DNA of 64,000 nt from Nocardia pneumoniae NBRC 100136. GTDB taxonomy: Bacteria; Actinomycetota; Actinomycetes; Mycobacteriales; Mycobacteriaceae. The position numbers and the translations under genes are program-made. This document shows positions 17,854 to 26,893 of the stretch, piece after piece (within the stretch, counting starts at the first letter, position 1; each line of letters starts with the position of its first letter). The notes beneath the pieces were generated by a model. That model searched no databases and was not told where the DNA came from. It was given only the letters and a program-made list of their open reading frames with translations. Where the stretch lies: positions 31,794 through 95,793 of the forward strand of contig NZ_BAGF01000149.1 of assembly GCF_000308755.1 (NCBI RefSeq), read 5' to 3'.

Positions 17854-18546
17854 CGCAGGATCCGGGTTTGCGGTAGGGCCGGCCGCGGGAGATCACGTCC
17901 CACAGCCGGGCGGGTTGTCATCTGTGAGCGCAGGACGCACCTGAACATGCGTGCCTGCCGGCGGCTCAGCATGCCAGTCGAGTTCGACCTCGCATGCCTA
18001 CGAATTTCCGAGCATGAAGTGCACTGGAGGTACCGTCGGGGCGACGACTGCCTGCCGAGGAGTTTGTGACCCTACCGAGCGCCGTTGCTCTACTCTGCAC
18101 TTCGTTGTGCATCGCAAGGGTCGCAATCGCTCCTCGGCCTGATGTCGTCGTACAGTTGAACTCTTTTTCCGGGAGATTGATGCATTTGTCGCCGGCACTT
18201 CCCATCCTTGTCCGCTAGGTACCTAGCTCCACATCGGCAAACGGCGACTTTTCCGCAATACCTACCTACCTACATGCCACCAGCCCAGGGGCGAGCTGAA
18301 GGCCGGCTTCGGAGACCCGAACTCTCGATGTGAGTTTGCTGCCTGCTACGACTTCCGAACCGGTGCTCGAAGCAGTCCCCCGATAAGCCATGGCACTGTC
18401 GCAAGCCCTCGTCGTGTTGGGTGGCGGCGGCGAATGCCTCGATCACGTCCTGGAGTGCTCCAACCCCGTGATCCGCGAGTGTCCAGTTTGTCGGGACTTT
18501 GCGTCATCAACGTGATTTCAAGGTCGGCAGGTGGGGACGGAACGGG
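17854..18546. other. 690-base gap, no gene seen
   Basis: Only unsupported short ORFs are present (for example 17966-18205 minus). The stretch contains a perfect 14-base palindrome at 18214-18227 and a run of three CCTA units at 18261-18273. Base composition drops around 18000-18270. It may be degraded accessory DNA. Confidence 0.3.
18214..18227. repeat. Perfect 14-base palindrome GCTAGGTACCTAGC
   Basis: GCTAGGTACCTAGC is its own reverse complement. About 35 bases later comes CCTACCTACCTA (18261-18273). The shared GGTA/TACC words also occur in the inverted repeat upstream of the LuxR-type gene (21154-21217). It could be a regulator site or a recombination scar; no nearby gene start makes it an obvious operator. 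Confidence 0.35.
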
Positions 18547-21120
18547 TCAGCGCAATCGAGGTTCTCTCGTGCTGGAACGGTGCGGCCGACGTTGGGCCTC
18601 CCGGGCGATCCGGGTTCGATGGCCGGCGGGTACCAGAGTGATGATGTGCTCACGCGAGCTGATCATCAGTTTGTGCAGAATCGCGGCCATCTGGGCGTCG
18701 ACGGTTCTGAACGAGCTGCCGCGCCGGGCGGCGATCGCGCTGTTGGTCCAGCCCGCCGCCGCCAGTATCGCCACCTCCTGTTCGGCCTCGGACAGTTCCT
18801 CCCACGGGGAGGGCTGCTGCCGCCGGATCGGATGGTTGACCGGGAGCCGGTCCAGCGACAGCTTGCCCAGGGCGAGGCGGGCCACCTCGTCGAGCTCCGT
18901 ACGCAGCATCGCACCCTCGGCCTCGGCAGCCGTGAACACCTGGTCGCCGAGCACTTTCCGCGCCGTGTCGCGAGCCCGGTCGGTCTCGTCCGCGAAGGGG
19001 CCGAGATGCTCTATGTTCACTCCCAGCCGACGCCGCATGGTGGCAGCACCGCCCAGCAGCCGCGCGATTTCGATTGCCTGGGCGGCCGGTTTTTCGGCTC
19101 GGCGGCCGGGTTCTGGCCGCGCGTCGGCGCACAGCCGGGCCAGTGCCCAGGCACAGATGTGCACGGCCCAGACCGCACCCCACTGATCGCGCATCGCGAG
19201 CTGTTTCGCCAGTGCGGTACGCGCGAGCAGCAATGCCTCGTTCGGATCGCCGTATTTGGTCTGCGCGATGGCCCAGGACAATCCCGCGAACGAGATCGAC
19301 ACGGGAGCACCCGACCGCAAGTCGTTGTCGAAATGACGCCGGGCGATTTCCAGCGCTTGTTCCCGGGAACCGCAGAAGCACGCGGTCAGCGCCTCGAACA
19401 ACTCGCTCATGGAGGCACCGCCGCGATCGCCGCCCGCCGCGAACCTCTCCCGCGCCCGGGCCAGCACCGGTAACGCCCGCACATCGCGCCGTGCCAGCAA
19501 CAGTTCGGCGCCGCGAGCGAGTTCCACGGATGGGGGCAGCCCGAGGTCGACGCTGGGGTCGGCGCGCAGTTGGGACCGGCCTTCGGGATCGGGACAGCAA
19601 ACGGCGACGCATTCGTCGAGCAGGCGCTCGGCGTCCTCATGCTGGCCCTGGCACAGGGTGATCCAGGCGGTTGCCGCCATTGCGGCGATCTGCAGCTCGA
19701 CCGGCTGCAACTCGGGGCTGCGTGCGGCGGCCATCGTCTGCTCGACCCAGCGCCGTGGCTCACGCAGCGAACCCCGGAAAAACGACACGCGCACGGTGAT
19801 GAGCCCGAGGGCGATCTCGAGGCCGAGCACCGCTTCCGCCGGGTCGTCGAGGCTGCTGTCGATCGCACACTGCAGGTTGTCCCATGCCGCGCTGGCCCAA
19901 TCCAGCACCTCCGTTTCAGCCGGGCTGTACCAGTCCTCGCTGGCCTGTCGCACCTTGTCCCGGTAGTAGCGCCGGTGTCGCCCGGCCAGCCGGTCCCACT
20001 CGCCCTCGGCGCGCTCACGCAGCCGCTGCTGGGCGAACACCCGTAAACTTTCCAGCAGCGAGTAGCGCACGGCAGTCCGCGTCCGGTGGACGGTCACCAA
20101 AGATCGATCGGTGAGGCGCTCGAGCAAACCTTCGATTTCGTCGGCGGCGATACCAGGCTCCGGGGCGTCGGCACAGACCGCGATGATCGCCTCCAGCTCG
20201 GCGCCCACCTCGGCAGCGGCCGCGTCGTCGTCCGGGTCGTCGGCGTCGTAGCCCGCGGCGAATACGGACAGGCGCTCCAACAGCAGCTGCTCCTTGTCTC
20301 CGCACAGGTCGTAGGACCAGGCGATGACATCGCGGATTCCGCGGTGCCGCTCGTCGGCCCCCACGCGGGAACCATGCGACCAGTGCAGCCGCCGGTCGCT
20401 GCTCTCCCCGCTCAGCTCTCGCAGGATGATCGGCAGCGGCTGGTGTAGCAGGCGCGCAGCGGCCAGCCTGATGTAGAGAGGGTGATTGTGCACATGCCGA
20501 CAGATCGAACCGACCACGCCGATATCACCGTCGGTAATGGCATGACCGGTCAGCTGCGCCCGCGCGCGGAAGAGTGATAGAGCCTGGTCCTGTGTCAGCG
20601 GCGGGACCGGTAGCAGTTGCTCGTCTATCCAGCCGATCGGCTCACGGCTGGTCGCCAGCACGGTCAGCTCAGGTACCGCAGCGAGCAGATCGGCGATTAC
20701 CTCCCCGGCTCCATCCAGAACGTGCTCACAGTTGTCCATTACCAAGATCGACTGCAACTTGCGACCCACCGCTTCGGAGGGCGTCAGCGTGTCGACCACG
20801 GCATCCCATGCTGAGCGGCCGGAAAAGTCCGCTTCCACCACCGACTGCGCCAGCTCGTTCTCGACCGCTGTGGCGTTGGCGCCTTTGGCTAAACGCGCCA
20901 ACCGCACCCAGTGCACTGGGACCCGCCTGGCTCGGCGATAACGGTGCACGGCTTCGGTGGCTAGCCGGGTCTTGCCGATGCCGCCGGAGCCGGTCAGCGT
21001 GATCAGCCGGGTGGAACCGAGCAGCAGTGTTGCGATCTTCTCCAGCTCTCGTTCTCGACCGATGAAACCATCGGCAGCCGCTGGCAGACCGCCAGACCTC
21101 GGCGGACGTTGTAACGACAC
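18547..21120 (-). CDS. Large ATP-binding LuxR-type regulator
   Basis: 857 aa. After a short N-terminus FIGRERELEKI comes a P-loop TGSGGIGKTRLATEAV (about 40-56) and Walker B SILVMDNCEHVL (about 127-138) with TSREP sensor, i.e. an AfsR/NB-ARC-like ATPase. The middle is TPR-like helical repeats; the C-terminus (about 785-840) is a LuxR-type HTH (LSEAEQEVAILAAAGWTNSA) with a somewhat divergent recognition helix. It should be a signal-controlled activator. It is the only large intact gene of the repeat-bracketed segment. Upstream lies a nested inverted repeat (21154-21217) that is probably its promoter region. Ligand and targets are unknown. Confidence 0.85.
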   Translation of the reverse strand: MSLQRPPRSGGLPAAADGFIGRERELEKIATLLLGSTRLITLTGSGGIGKTRLATEAVHRYRRARRVPVHWVRLARLAKGANATAVENELAQSVVEADFSGRSAWDAVVDTLTPSEAVGRKLQSILVMDNCEHVLDGAGEVIADLLAAVPELTVLATSREPIGWIDEQLLPVPPLTQDQALSLFRARAQLTGHAITDGDIGVVGSICRHVHNHPLYIRLAAARLLHQPLPIILRELSGESSDRRLHWSHGSRVGADERHRGIRDVIAWSYDLCGDKEQLLLERLSVFAAGYDADDPDDDAAAAEVGAELEAIIAVCADAPEPGIAADEIEGLLERLTDRSLVTVHRTRTAVRYSLLESLRVFAQQRLRERAEGEWDRLAGRHRRYYRDKVRQASEDWYSPAETEVLDWASAAWDNLQCAIDSSLDDPAEAVLGLEIALGLITVRVSFFRGSLREPRRWVEQTMAAARSPELQPVELQIAAMAATAWITLCQGQHEDAERLLDECVAVCCPDPEGRSQLRADPSVDLGLPPSVELARGAELLLARRDVRALPVLARARERFAAGGDRGGASMSELFEALTACFCGSREQALEIARRHFDNDLRSGAPVSISFAGLSWAIAQTKYGDPNEALLLARTALAKQLAMRDQWGAVWAVHICAWALARLCADARPEPGRRAEKPAAQAIEIARLLGGAATMRRRLGVNIEHLGPFADETDRARDTARKVLGDQVFTAAEAEGAMLRTELDEVARLALGKLSLDRLPVNHPIRRQQPSPWEELSEAEQEVAILAAAGWTNSAIAARRGSSFRTVDAQMAAILHKLMISSREHIITLVPAGHRTRIAREAQRRPHRSSTREPRLR

Positions 21121-21153
21121 ACCATCAGCCTAGTTATCCGGGTGCGCTGCGGC

Positions 21154-21217
21154 GGTAGGAATCCCAAAGTCGCGGCGTTCGGGAACGCCGCATGGCTACC
21201 GATGTGGGACTCCTACC
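21154..21217. promoter_or_regulatory. Nested inverted repeats upstream of the LuxR-type gene
   Basis: Outer arms GGTAGGAATCCC (21154-21165) and GGGACTCCTACC (21206-21217) match at 11 of 12 positions. Inside them GCGGCGTTC-GG-GAACGCCGC (21172-21191) is a perfect 9-base stem. The block lies 34-97 bases before the minus-strand start at 21120, where a promoter with operator sites would be expected; it could equally serve rightward genes. Confidence 0.5.
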
Positions 21218-21359
21218 TATGCGGCTCGAATATTCGTGCAGCGTCAAGGCGAGTTCATCAACGAAAGGATGCACCGTGGTCACCCGACACGAGGGCCTGA
21301 GCCTACGCATGGTCGGCCGCGACCAGCACCATCTCGCCCATCACACGAAGGAGATGGAA

Positions 21360-21443
21360 ATGATCAGGAAGCACATTATATCGGTATCGCCACCAGGGAA
21401 GTGGAGCGCTCGTCGGGTTTCTGCGGCGCGACGAATAGGTTAG
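21360..21443 (+). CDS. Possible 27-aa basic peptide upstream of hisC-like gene
   Basis: ATG 21360 with AAGGAG (21348-21353) six bases upstream gives a 27-residue, strongly basic peptide starting MIRKHIISVSPPGK and ending in RIG. An in-frame ATG at 21354 overlaps the ribosome binding site. It is the only ORF in 21218-21560 with a good ribosome binding site. It could be a leader peptide, a peptide-product precursor, or a leftover of a decayed gene; nothing else supports it. Confidence 0.25.
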   Translation: MIRKHIISVSPPGKWSARRVSAARRIG

Positions 21444-21560
21444 TGCCCAGCGAACTCGGCAAGGCGATTCTTCTACCATTCGCTGTGAATTTCTATGACA
21501 GTGGCAACGCTCGTTTCGTGCGGTGCCGCCACCAGATGGGTTAACACTGATGAGGAAGAT

Positions 21561-22706
21561 ATGATTTCGTACGAGGAAAAGAATGCCCGCCTGCCGGGAG
21601 CGAAAGTAATTCTGGCGGATTTGCCGGTGCGGAAGCGTTTACTGAAGCAGCGACCGTACACACCACCGCAGCCGTTGACGCCGGTGCGATTGAACACGAA
21701 CGAAAGCCCTTTTCCTCCCTCTCGGGAACTGGCCGATGACATCATCGATTCGGTCCGGGCGGAGTTGAGCTCCTTGAATCGCTATCCAGACAGCGAGGCG
21801 GCTTCATTACGTGCCGCGCTCGCAGGCTATGTGACTCGGCACAGCGAAGTCGTCGTTGGAGCGGAAAATGTCTGGGTCGCAAATGGGTCACTCGAAATAC
21901 TACAGAAATCATGCAACTATTCGGTGACTCTGACGGGCGTGTTCTGAGCTTTGTCCCAGATTACTCGATGTACAGCTTCATTGCTTCCGTGGCCGATCTC
22001 GAGTGGGTCGAGGGAATACGTAGGCCGAACCTTTTGCTCGATGTGGATTATGCCATCGGATGCATCCGCGCACACCGCCCGGACATCGTCCTCGTCAGTG
22101 ATCCACACAATCCCAGCGGACGCGCAACATCTATTGCAGATCTGGAGTCCATACTACGGGAAGCGCCGGGAATGGTAGTCGTCGACGAGGCATACGCCGA
22201 GTTTTCTTCCGCTGGAAGCACTGTTGAACTCCTCGATATTTTTTCCGGAAAAATTACTCGTGACGAGAACCATGAGCAAGGCATTTCCTTTCGCGGGCGG
22301 GAGGGTCGGTTATATGGTGGCCGCTCCAGCGGTTATCGAAGCGATGAAACTTGTCCGCATGCCGTACCATCTATCGAGATTGAACCAAGCGGCAGCGTTG
22401 GCCACGCTCCGACACTCGGAGGAGATATCAGAGCGAGTAGCCGAGGTGGTGAGCGAGCGGGTGAGGGTTACGGCGGCGTTGCGCGAGATGGGATTCAGTG
22501 TAGTCGACAGTGAAGCCAACTTTCTTCTCTACGGTCGTTTCGAGGACAGCTACAGTTCGTGGCACGACTATCTCGCTCGTGGCGTTCTCGTTCGTGAGCC
22601 GGGAATACCTCATCACCTCCGTATGACAATCGGAAGTGCCGAGGAAAACGACGCATTTCTGAAAGCCACCCAACAAATCTCGACCAGATGCGGCGCGTGC
22701 GGGTGA
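21561..22706 (+). pseudogene. hisC-like aminotransferase with two compensating frameshifts
   Basis: Class II, PLP-dependent aminotransferase of the histidinol-phosphate type, readable over its full length only by changing frame twice. Frame one gives VRLNTNESPFPP and NRYPDSEA up to SLEILQ (about 21906). Frame two gives LSFVPDYSMY, DPHNPSG and VVVDEAYAEF (about 21908-22245). Frame three gives VTRTMSKAFPFAGGRVGY, with the PLP lysine at 22278-22280, to the stop. The first shift fits loss of one A in the AAA run near 21904-21906, the second one extra T in the six-T run near 22244-22249. Either a recent pseudogene or homopolymer sequencing errors. It is visibly AT-richer than its neighbours, suggesting transfer. 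Confidence 0.8.
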
Positions 22707-22717
22707 AGACCGCTCGT

Positions 22718-22750
22718 CGTCAGCAGGGCGGTGCCACCGCCCTGCTGACG
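22718..22750. terminator. Perfect 15-bp stem hairpin after the hisC-like gene
   Basis: Arms 22718-22732 and 22736-22750 (CGTCAGCAGGGCGGT and its exact complement) with a three-base loop. It starts 12 bases after the end of the hisC-like reading frame and has no T-run, as common for actinobacterial terminators. Confidence 0.65.
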
Positions 22751-23042
22751 CGGTTCGAACCTCGGCAGCACCGGCTCGACCTTGTCGATCACCCGCCCAT
22801 TCGCGTCCACACGCGCGCACTGCACGCCCCGCGGGGCGCCGCTCGGCGGCGGAGCGGAACAAGGCGGTGAACCCGACCCCGGCGCGCTCGCCGAGCAGGA
22901 GCGCCGGCGCGTGGCACGCCCGGCAGCGTCGGCACGACCAGACCGGGCCTCATCGCACCCACCTCCGGCACCATCGGACAGCTGGCACGCGCATGTGCGT
23001 GCACTGACGTGGTAACAACACATTTCGAAGGGCGAATTCGTT
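22751..23042. other. Gap between the hairpin and the MarR gene
   Basis: About 290 GC-rich bases with no recognised gene. Minus-strand ORFs cross it but contain no family motif. The last 50 bases before 23059 must hold the MarR promoter and the right copy of the direct repeat. Confidence 0.3.
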
Positions 23043-23065
23043 CCAGTAAAGTGACCTGATGCCCG
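23043..23065 (+). repeat. Right direct repeat, at the MarR gene start
   Basis: Matches 17363-17385 at 22 of 23 bases. It spans the 16 bases before the MarR ATG and the first seven coding bases, so this copy is probably the original and the left copy the duplicate. Confidence 0.6.
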
Positions 23066-23586
23066 ATGCAGCGCATCCTTCTTCAGCGGTGCGTGTCGAC
23101 CCGGCCGGGGCGCCCGCCACCGCACGAGACGTGGACCACGACCTGCTCGCGCTCGCCAACCAGTTGTGCTTCGCCCTCTACTCGACATCGCGCGCGATGA
23201 CCGCCGCCTATCGGCCTTTCCTGGAGGCGATGGAGGTCACCTATCCGCAGTACATCGCCCTGCTCGCGCTGTGGGAGAGACCGGGCATGACCATGAAGGA
23301 ACTCGGCGAACAGCTGCGGTTGGACTACGGGACCGTCTCGCCGCTGATCCAGCGCCTGCAGGCGCGCGGTCTGGTCGAGAGCGTGCGCTGCTCGCATGAC
23401 CGCCGATCGGTCGAGTTGCGCTCGACCGAGGCCGGGCACGCGCTGCGGCGGCGGGCCAGGGAGATGGTCCAATCGGTGTTGGCCGCCGTCGGGTATCCGC
23501 TCGAGTCCGTCGTCGCGCTGCGTGATCAGGTCAACGCGCTCGGCGAGCGTTTGGACGCGGTGGCGTGCGAACATCACGGGCGCTGA
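23059..23586 (+). CDS. MarR family regulator (OhrR-like)
   Basis: 175 aa. Winged-helix MarR domain from about residue 30: NQLCFALYSTSRAMTAAYRP carries a Cys at the place of the reactive cysteine of OhrR-type peroxide sensors, followed by YPQYIALLALWE and LRLDYGTVSPLIQRLQARGLV with the DRR wing at about 113-115. It is therefore likely a redox- or hydroperoxide-responsive repressor. No ohr gene is adjacent. It converges on a phosphoribosyltransferase gene. Start ATG 23059 lies inside the right direct repeat. Confidence 0.85.
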   Translation: MPDAAHPSSAVRVDPAGAPATARDVDHDLLALANQLCFALYSTSRAMTAAYRPFLEAMEVTYPQYIALLALWERPGMTMKELGEQLRLDYGTVSPLIQRLQARGLVESVRCSHDRRSVELRSTEAGHALRRRAREMVQSVLAAVGYPLESVVALRDQVNALGERLDAVACEHHGR

Positions 23587-23592
23587 GGCGGG

Positions 23593-24087
23593 TTACGCGT
23601 CGAGCACCTGCGCTCGGCGTCGTACCACCGGCGGCTCGGTGGACCAGGGGAAGTTGATCCAGCGGTCGGTGCGGCGCCAGACGTACTCGCTGTCGACCTC
23701 CGACCACGGCTTCTGGTAGATCACCGCGCAGCGCACCTCGGCGACCTGGCCGGAGCAGAAGTCGCGGACCAGCTTCAGGGTGGCCCCGGTGTCGGCGACG
23801 TCGTCGGCGACCAGCACGGTGGCACCGGCCAGATCCACGGCCTGCGGGACCGGCGGCAGCATCACCGGCATGTCCAGGCGCTGGTCGACGCCGGTGTAGA
23901 ACTCCACGTTCGTCACGTGCAGGTTCTTCACGTCCAGCGCGTAGCCGAGCGCGCCCGCGACGAACAACCCGCCGCGGGCGATCGAGAGGATCAGGTCGGG
24001 CTCGAAGCCGTCCTCCGCGATGGTCACGGCGAGTTCCCGGCTCGCCGCGCCGAACATCTCCCAGGTCAGCACTTCCCGATCCGCCAC
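23593..24087 (-). CDS. Phosphoribosyltransferase
   Basis: 164 aa type I phosphoribosyltransferase. The PRPP motif VLVADDVADTGATL (about 92-105) and ILSIARGGLFVAG (about 33-45) are intact. It resembles xanthine/guanine-type enzymes of mycobacteria, which salvage purine bases to nucleotides in the cytoplasm; the exact base cannot be read. It ends six bases from the convergent MarR stop. The start ATG 24087 has GGAAAGGAGA a few bases upstream. Confidence 0.85.
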   Translation of the reverse strand: MADREVLTWEMFGAASRELAVTIAEDGFEPDLILSIARGGLFVAGALGYALDVKNLHVTNVEFYTGVDQRLDMPVMLPPVPQAVDLAGATVLVADDVADTGATLKLVRDFCSGQVAEVRCAVIYQKPWSEVDSEYVWRRTDRWINFPWSTEPPVVRRRAQVLDA

Positions 24088-24292
24088 CGGCTCTCCTTTC
24101 CTGGACGCGTCGCAGTGAGCATAGAGCGGACGACGCCCGCGGGTCTGCCGCCGAACGCGCGGGTCAGCTGCAAGGACACGCGCTCGACGGCACCGGCCTC
24201 GCCATTCAGGCCCGTGCCGCGACTGCCGATCACGCCGCTGCGAGCCGACAAATCCCTCGCCCTCGGCCGGTCTCCGGTGACACGATCAGCCT

Positions 24293-24775
24293 GTGCCCGA
24301 CAACGTCACGCTCCAACCCCTCGACGAACAGCTGCTCACCGAGCTGCTGCACGCCGCGGTGACGGACGCCGCTCCGGGCGAGGTGATGCCGGTGGACGGA
24401 CCGGGCACGGGCTGGAACGCGCAGCGGGAAGCGGCGTTCCGAGAGTTCCATCGCGGTAGGGCACTGGCAGATCCGCCGATCGAATCGACCTATTGCATTG
24501 TCGCGGACGATGCGGTGGTCGGGGCCGCCCGATTGTGCCCCATCGAAACGGGCGTCGCAGAAGCTGGGGTGTGGATCGGCCGTTCCCATCGCGGCAGCGG
24601 CATCGGGACCGCGGTGTTCGCGCGGTTGATCGAGCGGGCGACCGACGAGGGCTACACCTCCCTGTTCGTGAGCACAACGGCGGACAACACCGCGGTGCTG
24701 CGCATGCTGAGCGCCCGCGGCATCGAATACGCGGTGGACGGCGACGAGGTCACCGCCCGAGTGTGCTGGAGCTGA
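24293..24775 (+). CDS. GNAT family N-acetyltransferase
   Basis: 160 aa. The acetyl-CoA binding signature GRSHRGSGIGTAVFARLIE (about 98-116) and the following LFVSTTADNTAVLRMLSARG (about 128-147) define the GNAT fold. Substrate unknown. The GTG at 24293 is the only suitable start; upstream is 205 bases of gap shared with the divergent phosphoribosyltransferase. Confidence 0.75.
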   Translation: MPDNVTLQPLDEQLLTELLHAAVTDAAPGEVMPVDGPGTGWNAQREAAFREFHRGRALADPPIESTYCIVADDAVVGAARLCPIETGVAEAGVWIGRSHRGSGIGTAVFARLIERATDEGYTSLFVSTTADNTAVLRMLSARGIEYAVDGDEVTARVCWS

Positions 24776-24880
24776 TTCCGCGGCGCTGCGATCGCAGCGC
24801 CCCGGTGCCGCGAATGGCGCTCGTAAGGCGTGCACGGCGTGGCCTACCGGTGCGTGGCCGAGTCGCGGCAAAATAGCACC

Positions 24881-25465
24881 GTGCGCATCTTCCTGGCCGG
24901 TGCGACCGGCGTGATCGGCGTCCGCTTGCTTCCGCTGCTCATCGAGGCGGGGCACGAGGTCGCGGGGATGACCCGGTCGGCGGCCAAGGCCGACCAGGTG
25001 CGGGCCGCGGGTGCCGAGCCGGTGGTATGCGACGTCTATGACGCCGAGGCGCTGACTGCGGCTGTGGTCGGGTTCGGGTCGGAGATGGTGATGCACCAAC
25101 TCACCGATCTGCCGGACGACGCGGCGCTGCTCGCGGAACGGGCCGAGGCGAATGTGCGCATTCGCACCGAAGGCACGCGCAACTTGATCGCGGCCGCGCG
25201 GGCCGCCGGAGCGAAACGGTTTCTCGCGCAGAGCATCGCCTGGGAGCCGCCCGCGGGGCGGGGCGCGGGGATTCGCGAGCACGAGGCCGCGGTGCTGGAA
25301 ATCGACGGCGTGGTGGTGAAGTACGGCCAGTTCTACGGTCCGGGCACCTATTACGAGGCCGAGCTGCCCCCGCACCCGCGCGTGCACGTCGACGACGCCG
25401 CGGAGCGGACGATCCCGCTGCTGGACGCTTCCAGCGGCGTCGTGATCGTCGCCGACGCGTCGTGA
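24881..25465 (+). CDS. Short NAD(P)-binding epimerase-like protein
   Basis: 194 aa. Rossmann motif FLAGATGVIGVRLLPLLIEAGHEV at the N-terminus and LTDLPDD, RTEGTRNLIAAARAAGAKR in the middle mark an NAD-dependent epimerase/dehydratase relative. It is shorter than the usual 300 aa: after VVVKYGQFYGPGTYY only about 40 residues follow and they contain the HVDDAAE motif. Such short versions exist; it may be complete. GTG 24881 is chosen because it begins the Rossmann strand; the ATG at 24830 adds a basic tail. Confidence 0.65.
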   Translation: MRIFLAGATGVIGVRLLPLLIEAGHEVAGMTRSAAKADQVRAAGAEPVVCDVYDAEALTAAVVGFGSEMVMHQLTDLPDDAALLAERAEANVRIRTEGTRNLIAAARAAGAKRFLAQSIAWEPPAGRGAGIREHEAAVLEIDGVVVKYGQFYGPGTYYEAELPPHPRVHVDDAAERTIPLLDASSGVVIVADAS

Positions 25466-25603
25466 GCGCCTTTGGCGAGCAAAGTGTGGACGCGCGCCCA
25501 ACCGAGCTGTGCGCGGGTCGCGAGTGAGCATCGGTGTATAGACCGAGCACAGAAGCGCGTGGTCGCGCGATGAAGTTGTACGCCAGCAAGGTGTAGTCGT
25601 GCG

Positions 25604-26767
25604 CTAAGTCGCGCAGGGGCCGGTGTCGACAGGCCGGTCGGAGAGCCAACCGTGATCGAGCCGATCGAGAACTTCCGGCAGACTCGTCGCGAACCCGACA
25701 CTGTCGTTGTTCTCGTCCACACCGAAGACGATGCCGAGCACCCGGCCGTCGAGGTCGACGAGCGGCCCCCCGGAATTGCCGTGCTGGATCGAGCCGTCCA
25801 GGGTGTAGATCTCGCGCTCACCGAGACCGGTGCGGTAGATGTCGCGCACCTGGCGTGCGGCGCGGCTGCGCACCCGGGTCGCCACCGCGGTGTACGACCC
25901 GCCTCTCGGGTAGCCGAGCGCGACCGCGTCGGCGCCCGGCCCGGCGGCTCGGGGCGCGACGGTGAGGGTGGGCGCCGAGAGGCCGGGGACGGCGAGCACC
26001 GCGATGTCCATGGTCGGATCGAACTGCACGACGCTCGCGGTGAGCGGCCCGTCCGCGGCGTCGACGGAGACCCTGGTGGACCCCGCGACGACGTGGGCGT
26101 TGGTCAGCACCCGCTCCGGCGCGATCACGAATCCGGAACCGGATTGGCGAACTCCGCAGGTCGGCGCGAGATCCTGGATGCGGAGCACGCTGGGCCGCAA
26201 CTCGGCGGGCATGGGTCCGTCGGCGATGCCCGGGTCGGGCGGCGCCAGCGGGCGGGCCAGCCCTGCGTCCGCGATCGGCGCGGTGAGCACCTCGGACAGC
26301 CCGGACAACCAGAAGGGCGCGATATCGTCGACGGTCCGCACGGTGGTCGAATCACGGACCAGGGCCGCCGATTCCACCGGCGCGGCGAACAACCACACCA
26401 CCAGCGGGACCGCCAGCGCGTGGACCAAGCATCCGCAGACGGCGTCCGCACGCCGAGCGGCGCGTGTGGACACCGCCGTGCGCGCGGTACACCCCGCCCG
26501 GTGCCCGGCGATCGCGCCGAACGCGACCAATCCGGTGATCACCATCAGCACGAGCAGCAGTCGCACGGCGCCGGGCGCGAGACTCGCCAGCGCGGTAGCC
26601 GACAGCGTCGCACCGAGAATCGCACCGGCCAACGCGCCCGCCAAGCCGAGCAGCGCCACGATCGCGCCGCGGCGCCAGCCGAGCGCCGCGGCGCCGACGA
26701 GTGCGACGAGAACGGCGAGATCCAGCCAGTTCGGCAAGGTCAACGCCACACTCCCGTCGCTGATCAT
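25604..26767 (-). CDS. MarP-like membrane-anchored serine protease
   Basis: 387 aa. Four N-terminal membrane helices (about 14-32, 36-58, 68-88, 108-128), then a periplasmic chymotrypsin-like domain with His225 (LTNAHVV), Asp254 (MDIAVL) and Ser332 (HGNSGGPL), plus two Cys (about 93/112 and 204). This is the architecture and length of mycobacterial MarP (Rv3671c), a protease needed for acid resistance and envelope repair by cleaving peptidoglycan hydrolases. All catalytic residues are present. It lies 126 bases after the flavoprotein operon on the same strand and may have its own promoter. Confidence 0.88.
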   Translation of the reverse strand: MISDGSVALTLPNWLDLAVLVALVGAAALGWRRGAIVALLGLAGALAGAILGATLSATALASLAPGAVRLLLVLMVITGLVAFGAIAGHRAGCTARTAVSTRAARRADAVCGCLVHALAVPLVVWLFAAPVESAALVRDSTTVRTVDDIAPFWLSGLSEVLTAPIADAGLARPLAPPDPGIADGPMPAELRPSVLRIQDLAPTCGVRQSGSGFVIAPERVLTNAHVVAGSTRVSVDAADGPLTASVVQFDPTMDIAVLAVPGLSAPTLTVAPRAAGPGADAVALGYPRGGSYTAVATRVRSRAARQVRDIYRTGLGEREIYTLDGSIQHGNSGGPLVDLDGRVLGIVFGVDENNDSVGFATSLPEVLDRLDHGWLSDRPVDTGPCAT

Positions 26768-26893
26768 CGAGGACGCCGGCGGTTCGGTCGCCGTCGGCCG
26801 GCGTCGCCGCCCCGGTTATGACTCAGCTAGCGGATCGGCAACGGTCGAGCCGCTAATCTAATCAGCGATTCGAGCTGCGGCAACCAGCTTCCC

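Noticed and set aside
17966..18205. 79-aa minus-strand ORF
   Set aside because: No ribosome site, no recognised motif, unusual codon use; left as part of the gap.
22751..22765. GGTTCGAACCTCGG resembling a tRNA T-loop
   Set aside because: No acceptor, D or anticodon stems can be found around it on either strand.
22613..23188. Minus-strand 191-aa ORF between the hisC-like and MarR genes
   Set aside because: No family motif, overlaps both neighbouring coding regions and the right direct repeat; likely chance in GC-rich DNA.
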